From Paenirhodobacter hankyongi (GTDB lineage: Bacteria; Pseudomonadota; Alphaproteobacteria; Rhodobacterales; Rhodobacteraceae), in the NCBI RefSeq assembly GCF_003664585.1, contig NZ_RCHI01000001.1, positions 1-64,000 of the forward strand: DNA of 64,000 nucleotides. The letters are read 5' to 3'. The notes below the pieces were generated by a model. The model was not told the origin of the DNA. It did no database searches and saw only the letters and a program-made list of their open reading frames with translations. Position numbers and translations under genes: made by a program. This document shows positions 30,202 to 38,946 of the stretch, in pieces. Position 1 is the stretch's first letter. The number at the start of each line of letters is the position of its first letter.

Positions 30202-31911
30202 TCAGTCGCGGGTGCCGGCGAAGCGGTTTTGCCAGTCCTCGCGTTCCTCGTCGGCGATCTTGCGGAACAGCACCTCGGGCGTCGCGAAGGCATGGCCCAC
30301 CGGCAGCACCTCGAGCGCGGCGCGGATGTCCCCGGGCCAGCTGCGATCCTCGGTCTGCATCGCGGCCAGCATCGTGGCGGCGGCATCGGGAATGAAGGGC
30401 TCGGACAGCACCGCATAGAGCCGCACCAGGTTCAGCGCGAGCCGGGTCTGCGCCGCCGCCTGCGCCGGATCGGTCTTGAACACGGTCCAGGGCGCGGCGG
30501 CCTGCAGGTATTCGTTGCCCGCGACCCAGATCGCGCGCAGCTCGGTCGCGGCCTTGCGGACTTCCTTCTCGTCCATCAGCCGTTCGTACTCGCGCACGCG
30601 GGTGGCGAGCTCGGCGATCAGCGCGATCTCGCGCTCGCCCCAGAGCCCGCCCTCGGGCAGCGCCTCGCCGAATTTCGAGCGGCAGAACTTGGTGATGCGG
30701 CTGACGAAGTTGCCGAGGACATCGGCAAGGTCCTTGTTCACCGAGACCTGGAAATTCTCCCAGGTGAATTCGGCGTCCGCGCTTTCGGGCGCATGGCTCA
30801 GCAGCCACCAGCGCCAGTAGTCGGGCGGCAGCAGGCCGAGCGCCTGGTCCATGAACACGCCGCGCCCGCGCGAGGTCGAGAACTGGCCGCCGTCATAGTT
30901 CAGGTAGTTGAACGACTTGATGTAATCGACGAGCTTCCAGGGCTCGCCCGAGCCGAGGATGGTCGAGGGGAAGGAGAGCGTGTGGAAGGGCACGTTGTCC
31001 TTGCCCATGAACTGGGTATAGGTCACGTCCTCGGCGCCCTTGTCGGTGCGCCACCAGCGCGCCCAGTCCCCGCCGGTCTTGTCCGCCCATTCCTGGGTCG
31101 CGGCGATGTATTCGATCGGCGCGTCGAACCAGACGTAGAAGACCTTGCCTTCCATGCCCTGCCACGGCGCGCCCTCGAACTGCGCCGGCACGCCCCAGGC
31201 GAGGTCGCGGGTGATGCCGCGGTCCTGCAGCCCGTCGCCATCGAACAGCCATTTCTTCGCGATCGAGGTGGTCAGCACCGGCCAGTCGGTCTTGCTGTCG
31301 ATCCAGGCGGCAAGCTTGTCCTTCATCTCGGACTGGCGCAGGAACAGGTGCTTCGTCTCGCGCATCTCGAGATCGGTCGAGCCCGAGATCACCGAGCGCG
31401 GGTTGATCAGGTCGACCGGGTCGAGCTGCTTGGTGCAATTGTCGCACTGGTCGCCGCGCGCCGAGGTATAGCCGCAGTTCGGGCAGGTGCCCTCGATGTA
31501 GCGGTCGGGCAGGAAGCGGCCGTCGGCGACCGAATACATCTGCTTTTCGGTCACTTCGCGGATCAGCCCGTGCTCGGCCAGGACCTTGGCGAAATGCTGG
31601 GTCAGCACCCGGTTCTGTGCCGAGGACGACCGGCCGAAGTGGTCGAAGCTCAGCCGGAAGCCGGCGGCGATCTCGGCCTGAACCTCGTGCATCTCGGTGC
31701 AATAGACATCGACCGGCTTGCCGGCCTTCGCCGCGGCCAGCTCGGCCGGCGTGCCGTGCTCGTCGGTCGCGCAGATGAACATCACCTCATGGCCGCGCGC
31801 GCGCAGATAGCGGGCGTAGAGGTCCGCCGGCAGCTGCGAGCCCACGAGATTGCCGAGGTGCTTGATGCCGTTGATGTAGGGAATCGCCGAGGTGATGAGG
31901 TGACGCGCCAT
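30202..31911 (-). CDS. metG: Methionyl-tRNA synthetase
   Basis: 569 residues, the MetG1 type without the C-terminal tRNA-binding extension. Motifs: [13 protein letters not shown] (HIGH equivalent), the Cys4 zinc knuckle [17 protein letters not shown], and FSTSRGRG (KMSKS equivalent). It charges tRNA-Met for initiation and elongation. The ATG at 31911 opens [12 protein letters not shown]. It diverges from the Pho-boxed ABC operon across 146 bp. Confidence 0.96.
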   Translation of the reverse strand: MARHLITSAIPYINGIKHLGNLVGSQLPADLYARYLRARGHEVMFICATDEHGTPAELAAAKAGKPVDVYCTEMHEVQAEIAAGFRLSFDHFGRSSSAQNRVLTQHFAKVLAEHGLIREVTEKQMYSVADGRFLPDRYIEGTCPNCGYTSARGDQCDNCTKQLDPVDLINPRSVISGSTDLEMRETKHLFLRQSEMKDKLAAWIDSKTDWPVLTTSIAKKWLFDGDGLQDRGITRDLAWGVPAQFEGAPWQGMEGKVFYVWFDAPIEYIAATQEWADKTGGDWARWWRTDKGAEDVTYTQFMGKDNVPFHTLSFPSTILGSGEPWKLVDYIKSFNYLNYDGGQFSTSRGRGVFMDQALGLLPPDYWRWWLLSHAPESADAEFTWENFQVSVNKDLADVLGNFVSRITKFCRSKFGEALPEGGLWGEREIALIAELATRVREYERLMDEKEVRKAATELRAIWVAGNEYLQAAAPWTVFKTDPAQAAAQTRLALNLVRLYAVLSEPFIPDAAATMLAAMQTEDRSWPGDIRAALEVLPVGHAFATPEVLFRKIADEEREDWQNRFAGTRD

Positions 31912-31999
31912 GATCCCGCCCTTGCTCCGGTTTTGCGGCGGTTTAACGCGGTTGTGCGGGCAAGGCCAGAGACTTTGGCCAGACCGGGGCGGGGGCGGG

Positions 32000-32017
32000 G
32001 TGTCATGCCACGGTCAT
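32000..32017 (+). promoter_or_regulatory. Pho box upstream of the organophosphate-type ABC operon
   Basis: GTGTCAT, GCCA, CGGTCAT: each half-site matches CTGTCA(T/C) at 6 of 7 positions with the exact 4-bp spacer, ending 40 bp before the ATPase start. This is the best PhoB-site match in the window. Confidence 0.72.
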
Positions 32018-32057
32018 CTTGCGGATGTAGGCGCCGCCCCGAACGGAAGGAACGGGA

Positions 32058-33146
32058 ATGGCCAGCATCGAGACCTCGCACCTGCGGCTTGCCTTCGGGG
32101 CGACACATGCCGTCGACGGCATCACCATGGAGGTGCCCTCGGGCGCCTTCTTCGCGCTGCTCGGCCCCTCGGGCTGCGGCAAGACCACGCTGTTGCGCCT
32201 GATCGCGGGGCTCGAGCGGCCCGATGCCGGCACCATCCGCATCGCGGGCGAGCAGGTGGCGGGGCCCGGGCGCTTCGTCGAGCCGGGCGCGCGCGGGCTT
32301 GGGATGGTGTTTCAGTCCTACGCCCTCTGGCCGCAGATGACGGTGGCGGGCAACGTGGCCTTCGGGCTGAACCGGCTGCCCTCGGCCGAGCGTGCGCGCC
32401 GGGTCGAGGAGGCGCTTGCCACCGTGGGGCTTGCCCATGCCGCCGGGCGGCGCCCGCATGAGCTGTCGGGCGGGCAGCGCCAGCGCGTGGCGCTTGCCCG
32501 CAGCCTCGCCGCGCGGCCGGCGCTCATCCTGCTCGACGAGCCGCTGGCCAACCTCGATGCGCATCTGCGCCAGTCGATGCTGGCCGAGTTCCGCCGCATC
32601 CACCGCGCTTCGGGCACCACCTTCGTCTTCGTCACCCATGACCAGAACGAGGCGATGGCGATCGCGAGCCTCGTGGGCGTGATGGACCGCGGCCGGATGG
32701 AGCAGATCGCCCCGCCGGAGGTGCTGTTCGACCGCCCGGCGACGCCGATGGTGGCGCGCTTCGTCGGCAATGGCCGGACCCTGCCGGTGACGGCACTCGC
32801 GGCGCAGGGCGGGCGGGTAAAGCTGCGGCTGGGATCGCGGCTCTTGTCGCTGCCCGGCGAGGCGCCGCCCGGCCCGGCCTGGCTGTGCCTGCGCCCGCGC
32901 GATCTGTCGCTGGCCGTGGGCACGGCGGATCTGGCGGCGCGGGTGATCGACCAGCGTTTCGAGGGCGGCGAATATGTGCTCGCCTGCCTGCCCGAGGGGC
33001 TCGATCTGCCCGACCCGCTCGAGCTGCGCAGCCGCGCGGCGGTGGCGCCGGGCACGCTCGTCGGGTTGCAGCTGCGCGGCGGCTGGGTCCTGCCGCGCGA
33101 GGAGCTGGCGCCCGAAACCGTGTCCGCCGAACCGGCCTTCGCCTGA
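32058..33146 (+). CDS. ABC transporter ATP-binding protein (AfuC/FbpC/PotA-like)
   Basis: 362 residues. Walker A GPSGCGKTT, signature LSGGQRQRVALARS, Walker B LILLDEPLANLD and the H-loop VTHDQNEA are intact; the last ~110 residues form a TOBE-like regulatory domain. First gene of a five-gene operon; its stop overlaps the next ATG (TGATG). This ATPase class serves importers of iron(III), polyamines, 2-aminoethylphosphonate or sugar phosphates. With a Pho box upstream and phosphatase genes inside the operon a phosphorylated organic substrate is the better guess. Confidence 0.93.
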   Translation: MASIETSHLRLAFGATHAVDGITMEVPSGAFFALLGPSGCGKTTLLRLIAGLERPDAGTIRIAGEQVAGPGRFVEPGARGLGMVFQSYALWPQMTVAGNVAFGLNRLPSAERARRVEEALATVGLAHAAGRRPHELSGGQRQRVALARSLAARPALILLDEPLANLDAHLRQSMLAEFRRIHRASGTTFVFVTHDQNEAMAIASLVGVMDRGRMEQIAPPEVLFDRPATPMVARFVGNGRTLPVTALAAQGGRVKLRLGSRLLSLPGEAPPGPAWLCLRPRDLSLAVGTADLAARVIDQRFEGGEYVLACLPEGLDLPDPLELRSRAAVAPGTLVGLQLRGGWVLPREELAPETVSAEPAFA

Positions 33147-34225
33147 TGCAGTCCCTCATCGCGATCTCGGGCTTCGATGCGAAGGGGCCCGCCTGTTTCC
33201 TGCTGCACATCGCCGGGCGGCGGTTCCTGCTCGACCTCGGCACCGGGCCCGATGCCGGGCGGATGCCCGATCTGGCGGGCGTGGGGCATGTCGATGCGGT
33301 GCTGATCTCGCACGGCCACCCCGACCACATCGGGGCGCTGTCCCTGCTTGGCCGGATCGGCCTGCCGCCGGTCTTTGCCACGGCGCCGGTCACCGCGCTT
33401 TCGCCGGCGGTGCGGGCGGTCTCGGGCGGGCTGTTGCCGGCGCGCGGCGCGGTGCTGGGCGTGCCCATCGAGACTGGCCCCTCGGGCCATGCGCCGGGGG
33501 CGGTCTGGATGCGGGTCGGTGGCGAAGACGGGCTGCTCTACACCGGCGATCTGTCGGTCGAGGGCAGCCTCTGGCCCTGCATGACCCCGCCCAGGGCCCG
33601 CGCCGCGGTGCTGGACGCAAGCTATGGTGCGGCGGACGAGGCCTTGCCCGATCAGCGCGCGGCGCTGCTGGCGCTTGCCGCCGAGGGGCCGCTTCTGCTG
33701 CCCGCCCCGGCCGCGGGCCGTGGGCTCGAGATGGCGCGGGTCTTCCTCGAGGCCGGGCATGAGGTCTTTCTCTGCCCCGCGCATCGGCGTGTTGCCGCGG
33801 TGATGCTGGCCCTTCCGGGCTGGCTCGCGCCGGGCGGTGCGGCGGCGCTCGCGCAGCTACTGGCGGCAACCCGACCGCTTGCCCCCGAGGCGCCGGCGCG
33901 TGGCGTGATGATCGCCGCGGGGCCGAATGCCGAGGGCGGTGTGGCCGCGGTGCTTGCCGCGCGCTTTGCCGAGACCGGGGCGGCGCGGATCGTCTTCACC
34001 GGGCATCTGGGCCTTGAAACCCCGGCCGAGGCGCTGACCCGCACCGGCCGGGCCGCGTTCCTGCGCTGGAACGTGCACCCGCCGCTTGCCACCACCCGCG
34101 CGCTTCTCGACGCGATCGCCCCCGCGCAGGCGATGGCGGCCTTCACCCCGGCCGCGGGCCGGCGCGCGCTGGCCGCCGCGCTGCCTGCTGCCCCCCTTGC
34201 CGAAACCGCGGAGCTGCACTGGTGA
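33146..34225 (+). CDS. Metallo-beta-lactamase-fold hydrolase
   Basis: 359 residues. The metal-binding SHGHPDHIGAL is intact; a further histidine (GPSGHAPG) and an aspartate (YTGDLS) fit the remaining ligands. The C-terminal third (FTGHLGLETPAEAL, WNVHPPLATTRALLDAI) recalls the beta-CASP-type fold of nucleases and phosphodiesterases. Activity may be on a phosphodiester or cyclic phosphate, as with PhnP in phosphonate use (inference). No signal peptide, so it acts on imported material in the cytoplasm. Start overlaps the ATPase stop by 1 nt; its stop overlaps the next gene by 4 nt. Confidence 0.85.
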   Translation: MQSLIAISGFDAKGPACFLLHIAGRRFLLDLGTGPDAGRMPDLAGVGHVDAVLISHGHPDHIGALSLLGRIGLPPVFATAPVTALSPAVRAVSGGLLPARGAVLGVPIETGPSGHAPGAVWMRVGGEDGLLYTGDLSVEGSLWPCMTPPRARAAVLDASYGAADEALPDQRAALLALAAEGPLLLPAPAAGRGLEMARVFLEAGHEVFLCPAHRRVAAVMLALPGWLAPGGAAALAQLLAATRPLAPEAPARGVMIAAGPNAEGGVAAVLAARFAETGAARIVFTGHLGLETPAEALTRTGRAAFLRWNVHPPLATTRALLDAIAPAQAMAAFTPAAGRRALAAALPAAPLAETAELHW

Positions 34226-34785
34226 TCCTGCCCTTCGACGCCCCCTTCCTGTTCCTGCGCCATGGCGAGACCGCGGCGAATGCCGCCGACCTCATTGCCG
34301 GCGCGATGGACCTGCCGCTGACCCCCACCGGCCGGGCGCAGGCACGCGCCGCGGCGCAGACCCTTGCGGCGCTGCCTGCCGAGGAGCGGCCGGCGACGAT
34401 CTGGTGCTCGCCGCTCGCCCGCGCCCGCGAGACGGCGGCGCCGGTCGCAGCGCGTCTTGGGGTGTCGGTGCGGCTTCATGCCGGGCTTTCCGAGCGCAAC
34501 TGGGGCGTCTGGGAGGGCGCGCCACGCGCCACGCTGCGCCGCGACGAGACCCCGGCGGGCGGCGAGGGGCCGCTCGATTTCCGCGCCCGGATCCGCGCCG
34601 CGCTCGCCGGGCTCGAGGGCCGCACTCCGGTGCTGATCGTCGCGCATTCGGGGGTGGCGCGCGAACTCCACGCGCTGATCGGCGCGGGCGCCTTCCGCCG
34701 GCCGCTGAACGGCGAGGTCTCGCGCTGGTCGCCCGCCCCCGACGGGCGCTGGCACGAAAGACCGCTCGCCGACACGGAACTGTAA
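34222..34785 (+). CDS. Histidine phosphatase family protein (phosphoglycerate-mutase-like)
   Basis: 187 residues. The phospho-accepting FLRHGETAANAADL near the N-terminus, CSPLARARETA, the acidic LSERNWGVWEG and the second histidine in LIVAHSGVARELH make a complete branch-1 histidine phosphatase site. The start is a GTG at 34222 overlapping the preceding stop (GTGA). It would remove phosphate from a small molecule in the cytoplasm, which fits the proposed import of a phosphate ester by this operon. Confidence 0.88.
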   Translation: MILPFDAPFLFLRHGETAANAADLIAGAMDLPLTPTGRAQARAAAQTLAALPAEERPATIWCSPLARARETAAPVAARLGVSVRLHAGLSERNWGVWEGAPRATLRRDETPAGGEGPLDFRARIRAALAGLEGRTPVLIVAHSGVARELHALIGAGAFRRPLNGEVSRWSPAPDGRWHERPLADTEL

Positions 34786-34790
34786 AGCCA

Positions 34791-34808
34791 CCGTCACCCG
34801 GCTGTCGC
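34791..34808 (+). promoter_or_regulatory. Second Pho-box-like site, before the binding-protein gene
   Basis: CCGTCAC, CCGG, CTGTCGC: each half-site matches CTGTCA(T/C) at 6 of 7 positions with a 4-bp spacer, ending 49 bp before the ATG at 34858. It lies in the only sizeable gap of the operon, so it may drive extra expression of the binding protein and permease. Confidence 0.6.
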
Positions 34809-34857
34809 ATCGCGGCGCTAGCCCACGCCCAGTTTCAAAGATCAGGGATACCCTACA

Positions 34858-35847
34858 ATGACGATCCTGCGCCGCCTCGCCCTCGGGCTCCTCACCTCCA
34901 CCGCGCTCGCCACCGGCGCGCTGGCCCAGGCCGGGGGCACGATCACCGTCTACACCTCGCAGCCGAGCGACCAGATGGCCGCCGTCGTCGAAGCGTTCAA
35001 CAAGGACCACCCGGAGATCACCGTCGAGGTCTTCCGCACCGGCACGACCGAGCTGATGTCGAAGCTGCAGGCAGAGTTTGCCGCGGGCAGCAGCCCGGCC
35101 GACGTGATGCTGATCGCCGATGCCGTGGCGATGACCCAGCTGAAGAACGACGGCCGCCTTTACGCCTATGACACTGCGCCGCTTGCCGGCATTCCGGCCG
35201 CGGTCGTCGACCCCGACCACACCTTCTTCGGCACCAAGCTGATCACCACCGGCATCGTCTACAACACCACGCTGGTGAAACAGGCGCCGACCTCCTGGGC
35301 CGACCTCGAGAAACCCGAGATCGCGGCGCAGACGATCATGCCGAGCCCGCTCTATTCCGGCGCGGCGGTGATCCATGTCGGCACCATGGTGCAGCAGCCC
35401 GAATTCGGCTGGCCCTATTACGAGGCGCTGGCGAAGAACGGCGCGGTCGCGGGCCAGGGCAACGGCACCGTGCTCGAGGCCGTGGCGCGCGGCGAGAAGG
35501 CCTATGGCATCATCATCGAATACATGGCGATGAACGCCAAGGCGAAGGGCTCGCCCGTCGATTTCGTCTTCCCGAAGGAGGGCGTCTCGTCGATCACCCA
35601 GCCGGTCGCGATCCTGAAGGACAGCGACAACATCGAGGCGGCGAAGGTCTTCGTCGACTGGGAACTCGGCCGGGCGGCGCAGGAACAGTCGGCCGCGCAG
35701 GGCTATTTCCCGATCCTCGAGGGCGTGGCCCAGCCCGCGGGCTATCCCGACCCCGCCTCGCTGAAGATCCTGTCGGCCGATCCGGCGAAGATGCTCGCCG
35801 CCGACAAGGAAACGAAAGAGACCTTCTCGGATCTCTTCGGTGGCTGA
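34858..35847 (+). CDS. ABC transporter substrate-binding protein, iron/phosphate-ester class
   Basis: 329 residues with signal peptide MTILRRLALGLLTSTALATG. The fold is that of FbpA/AfuA/2-aminoethylphosphonate-binding proteins: ITVYTSQPSDQ at the start, SPADVMLIADA, MPSPLYSGAAVIH and VFPKEGVSSI. The tandem tyrosines that bind iron in FbpA are absent: the matching stretch reads GEKAYGIIIEYMAMNA. An organic phosphate or phosphonate is therefore more likely than Fe(III). Own Pho box upstream; the permease start overlaps its end by 8 nt. Confidence 0.85.
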   Translation: MTILRRLALGLLTSTALATGALAQAGGTITVYTSQPSDQMAAVVEAFNKDHPEITVEVFRTGTTELMSKLQAEFAAGSSPADVMLIADAVAMTQLKNDGRLYAYDTAPLAGIPAAVVDPDHTFFGTKLITTGIVYNTTLVKQAPTSWADLEKPEIAAQTIMPSPLYSGAAVIHVGTMVQQPEFGWPYYEALAKNGAVAGQGNGTVLEAVARGEKAYGIIIEYMAMNAKAKGSPVDFVFPKEGVSSITQPVAILKDSDNIEAAKVFVDWELGRAAQEQSAAQGYFPILEGVAQPAGYPDPASLKILSADPAKMLAADKETKETFSDLFGG

Positions 35848-37573
35848 TCTGACGGCCTCTGCCGCGCGCGCGGGTCTGCGCGCGCGCCTTCCGGGCGGTG
35901 ACGGTCTCGTCATCGCCCTGATTGCCCTTTACGTCCTCGGCCTTGGCCTGTGGCCGCTGGCGCGGCTGCTGCTCGAGGCCTTCGGGCCCGACGATGCCGG
36001 CCGCCCCCTTGGCCTGATCCGCGAGGCGCTTTTCAGCCGCGCGGCGCGGGCGGCGCTGACGAACACGCTCGCCGCCTCGGCCGGATCGGTCGTCGTTTCC
36101 GTCACGCTCGGCACCGCGCTGGCGCTGGCGCTCGGGCTGATGCGGCTGCCGGGGCGGGTGGCGATGACCTTCCTCGCGCTCGCGCCGATGCTGATCCCGT
36201 CGCAGATCATGGCGCTCGCCTGGATCGAGCTTTTCGGGTCGTCCTCGCCGATCCTCGCGCCGCTCGGCCTTGCCCCCGGGGCCGGGGCGCGCAATCCGCT
36301 TTACTCGGGCGCGGGCGTCGCCTGGCTGATGGGGATCGAGCACATGCCGCTTGTCTTTCTCGCCGTGCGCGCGGCGCTGGGCGCGGTGCCGGCGGATCTG
36401 GTCGAGGCGGCGCGGATCGCGGGCGCTGGCCCGCTGCGCATCGTCGCACGGGTGATCGCGCCGCTCTGCCTGCCGCAGATCCTCGCCGGTGCGATCCTCG
36501 CCTTTGCGGCGGCGGTCGGCAATTTCGGCGTGCCGGCACTTCTGGGCATCCCCGGCCGTTTCCCGATGCTGACCACGCTGATCTATCAGCGGCTCAATGG
36601 CTTCGGCCCGCAGGTGCTCGGTCAGGTCGCGGTGCTGGCGCTGATGCTGATCGGGCTGGCGGGGCTGGCGCTTCTGGCCCGCAGCGCGCTGATCCGCCGC
36701 CTGTCGGTGCCGGTGGCCGCGGGGCGGCCCTTCGCGGGCTTTGATCCGGGGCGCGGGCGCGGGGGCGCGCTGGCGGCGCTCTGGGCCGTGCTCGGGGTGC
36801 TGCTGGTCGCGCCGATCGCGGCGCTTCTCGGCACGGCGCTGGTGCCGGCGCTCGGCATGCGGCTGACGGCCGAGACGGCGACGCTTGCGAATGTCACGCA
36901 GACGCTCGCCGATCCGGTCATCCGCCGCGCCTTTGCGAATTCGCTGGGCCTGTCGCTGAGCGCGGCGGCGCTCTCGGCGCTGGTGGCGCTGCCCTTCGCC
37001 TGGTTCGCGCAGATCGCCCGGCAGCCGCTTCTGCGCCGGCTCGACACGCTCGCGGACGCTCCCTTCGTGGTGCCGGGAACGGTGCTCGCTCTGGCGATGA
37101 TCCTGGTCTTCCTGCCGCCGCTGCCGGGGCTGGGCAAGTCCGTCTATGGCACGCCGGTGATCCTGCTCTTCGCCTATCTCGCGCGCTTCCTGCCCCTGGT
37201 GCTGCGTCCGGTGGGGGGCGTCGCGCAGGCGATGGAGTCCGCGCTTGACGAGGCGGCGCGGATCGCCGGCGCCCCCGCGCTGCGCCGCATCGCGCGGATC
37301 TTCACGCCGCTTGCGGCGCCCGCCGCGGCCGCAGGCGCGGTGCTGGTGGTGATGACCGCCTTCAACGAGCTCACGCTCTCGGCGCTGCTGTGGTCGGCCG
37401 GGACCGAGACCGTGGGGGTGATGATCTTCGCGCTGCAACAGCAGGGCAATTCGACCGGAGCGGCGGCGCTCTCGGTGCTGTCGCTCGCCCTGGTGCTGGC
37501 GCTGGCGCTCCTGACCGACCGCATCGCGCGCCGCTCGGCCCCCTGGGTGCTGCCCTGGCGCAGCGGCGTCTGA
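35840..37573 (+). CDS. ABC transporter permease, fused two-module type
   Basis: 577 residues with about 12 membrane helices in two homologous halves, each with an EAA loop (VEAARIAGAGPLRIVARVIAP and LDEAARIAGAPALRRIARIF). Iron-type and phosphonate-type importers carry this duplicated permease as one chain (FbpB/AfuB/PhnV-like). The start is a GTG at 35840 inside the end of the binding-protein gene, showing translational coupling. It completes the importer begun at 32058; no terminator with a T-run follows. Confidence 0.9.
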   Translation: MADLTASAARAGLRARLPGGDGLVIALIALYVLGLGLWPLARLLLEAFGPDDAGRPLGLIREALFSRAARAALTNTLAASAGSVVVSVTLGTALALALGLMRLPGRVAMTFLALAPMLIPSQIMALAWIELFGSSSPILAPLGLAPGAGARNPLYSGAGVAWLMGIEHMPLVFLAVRAALGAVPADLVEAARIAGAGPLRIVARVIAPLCLPQILAGAILAFAAAVGNFGVPALLGIPGRFPMLTTLIYQRLNGFGPQVLGQVAVLALMLIGLAGLALLARSALIRRLSVPVAAGRPFAGFDPGRGRGGALAALWAVLGVLLVAPIAALLGTALVPALGMRLTAETATLANVTQTLADPVIRRAFANSLGLSLSAAALSALVALPFAWFAQIARQPLLRRLDTLADAPFVVPGTVLALAMILVFLPPLPGLGKSVYGTPVILLFAYLARFLPLVLRPVGGVAQAMESALDEAARIAGAPALRRIARIFTPLAAPAAAAGAVLVVMTAFNELTLSALLWSAGTETVGVMIFALQQQGNSTGAAALSVLSLALVLALALLTDRIARRSAPWVLPWRSGV

Positions 37574-38050
37574 GCTCGGCCGCCGCCGGCCACGCCCCGG
37601 CGGCGCGTCTTCCTGCCCTGTCATTCCGTTGCGGAATGCTGTGCCGCATGCGCTGATCGCACCTGCGCCGCGGAGCGAACCGGCCGCGCTGTGCTGCCGA
37701 TGTGGCCGCTTCCGAGGCCCGCGCGCGGCGGACTCGGCGGAAACGGACGGAAATTCCGAAAATCCCGTTCTTTCATAGCCGGCAAAGAATCGTTCTTTGC
37801 CGGCGAAATCGCGCCCAAAGATTGGGCGCTTCGCGGAGCGCGTTCCGCCGCAATGCTCCTGTGGCCCGCCGTCGCACTGTGCAGCCCGCTGGGATTCAAT
37901 GGAAATCCGAATGTTCATTCTGAAACGGAATGAGCTTTTGCGCATCGCTTGATTGTCTGCGATGCCGCTTCGTCGCCGATCTGAAGACGAGCCCGCGGCC
38001 CTGCCGCCCCGGGTGCCAGCAGAAGAACCGTCTCATCAGGGAGTGCCCCC
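37574..38050. other. 477-bp gene-free region with several perfect inverted repeats
   Basis: No convincing gene. Dyads: CATTCCG-TTG-CGGAATG (37622-37638); GCCGGCAAAGAA-TCG-TTCTTTGCCGGC (37778-37804, 12-bp perfect arms); GCGCCCAA-AGA-TTGGGCGC (37811-37829); and CATTC/GAATG (37916-37932), an echo of the first. None is followed by a T-run on the plus strand. The GGAAT-type dyads could be operators for the amino-acid ABC operon that begins at 38051; the two central hairpins may be RNA structures at the 3' end of the upstream operon. Confidence 0.55.
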
Positions 38051-38881
38051 GTGATCCACCCGTTCAAGACCCTCGCCGCGCTCGGCCTTGCCGCCGTGCT
38101 CGGCCTTGCCGCCCCCCTCGCCGCAACCGCCGGCTCGCCCGAAGAGGGCTGGGCGGGCGTGCAGGCCGCGGGCAAGCTGCGCTGCGGCGCCGCCGTCTTC
38201 CCGCCCTATGTGATGCGTGACCCGGTCACCGGCGAATACAGCGGCTTCTTTGCCGACCTGTGCCGCGAGTTCGGCGAGGAAGTGCTGAACGTGCCGGTCG
38301 AATTCGTCGACACCACCTGGGACAACATCGTCGCGGGGCTGCAGGCCGGCAAATGGGACCTGTCGCTCGCGCTGAACCGCACGCCGACCCGCGCGCTCGC
38401 CATCGCCTTCTCGGACCCGGCCGTGCCCTACGAGATCACGCTCCTTTACAACAAGGACAACCCGAAGATCCCGGCGGGGGCGAAGAGCCTGGCCGATCTC
38501 GACAAGGAAGACGTCACCATCGCTGTCGTCTCGGGCACCGCAATGGACAAGTCGGTCTCACCGCTGGTGAAGAAGGCGAAGATCGTGCGCCTGCCGTCCT
38601 CGGATGAGGCGCGCCTTGCGGTGATGTCGCGCCGCGCCGATGTGCTGGCCGACCCGTCCGACACCAACCGGCTGTTCATCGCCGCGAACAAGGACTGGGC
38701 CGTCGATCTGGCGCCCGAACCCGCCATCGCCAAGCAGGGCATCGGCTTCGGCCTGAACGCCGGCTTCCCGGCGAAGGACATCGACGCGCTGAACATCTTC
38801 ATCGAGGAGAAGGTCGCCACCGGCCACGTCGAGGCGCTGGTCGAGAAATCGGTGCAGGAGGTTCTGGCCGAGGGCCAGTGA
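38051..38881 (+). CDS. Polar amino-acid ABC transporter substrate-binding protein
   Basis: 276 residues, signal peptide through about residue 28 (LAAPLAATAGS). SBP family 3 pattern: GKLRCGAAVFPPYVMRDPVTG, GFFADLCREFGEE, DTTWDNIVAGLQAGKWDLS, ALNRTPTRALAIAFSDP and SGTAMDKSVSPLVKKA. It binds an amino acid or small derivative in the periplasm. Start is a GTG at 38051 with AGGGAG upstream. Followed by an ATPase and two permeases; the D-amino-acid cassette at 42057-44896 suggests, but does not prove, the type of cargo. Confidence 0.9.
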   Translation: MIHPFKTLAALGLAAVLGLAAPLAATAGSPEEGWAGVQAAGKLRCGAAVFPPYVMRDPVTGEYSGFFADLCREFGEEVLNVPVEFVDTTWDNIVAGLQAGKWDLSLALNRTPTRALAIAFSDPAVPYEITLLYNKDNPKIPAGAKSLADLDKEDVTIAVVSGTAMDKSVSPLVKKAKIVRLPSSDEARLAVMSRRADVLADPSDTNRLFIAANKDWAVDLAPEPAIAKQGIGFGLNAGFPAKDIDALNIFIEEKVATGHVEALVEKSVQEVLAEGQ

Positions 38882-38896
38882 GCCCCACCCAAAACC

Positions 38897-38924
38897 GGCG
38901 GGCGGGGGCCGACCTCCGCCCGCC
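38897..38924 (+). promoter_or_regulatory. GC-rich hairpin between binding-protein and ATPase genes
   Basis: GGCGGGCGG (38897-38905) and CCGCCCGCC (38916-38924), a perfect 9-bp stem with no T-run. In this position such hairpins usually stabilise the upstream mRNA, giving more binding protein than membrane components. Confidence 0.5.
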
Positions 38925-38946
38925 TCTCTGCACGAAGGCAAGGACG

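Noticed and set aside
34858-37573. Annotation as an Fe(III) ABC importer
   Set aside because: The binding protein lacks the paired tyrosines, and Pho boxes and phosphatase genes point to a phosphorylated substrate.
37691-37933. 80-codon plus-strand frame in the long gap before the amino-acid ABC operon
   Set aside because: Runs straight through two perfect hairpins, has no ribosome site and no protein-like pattern.
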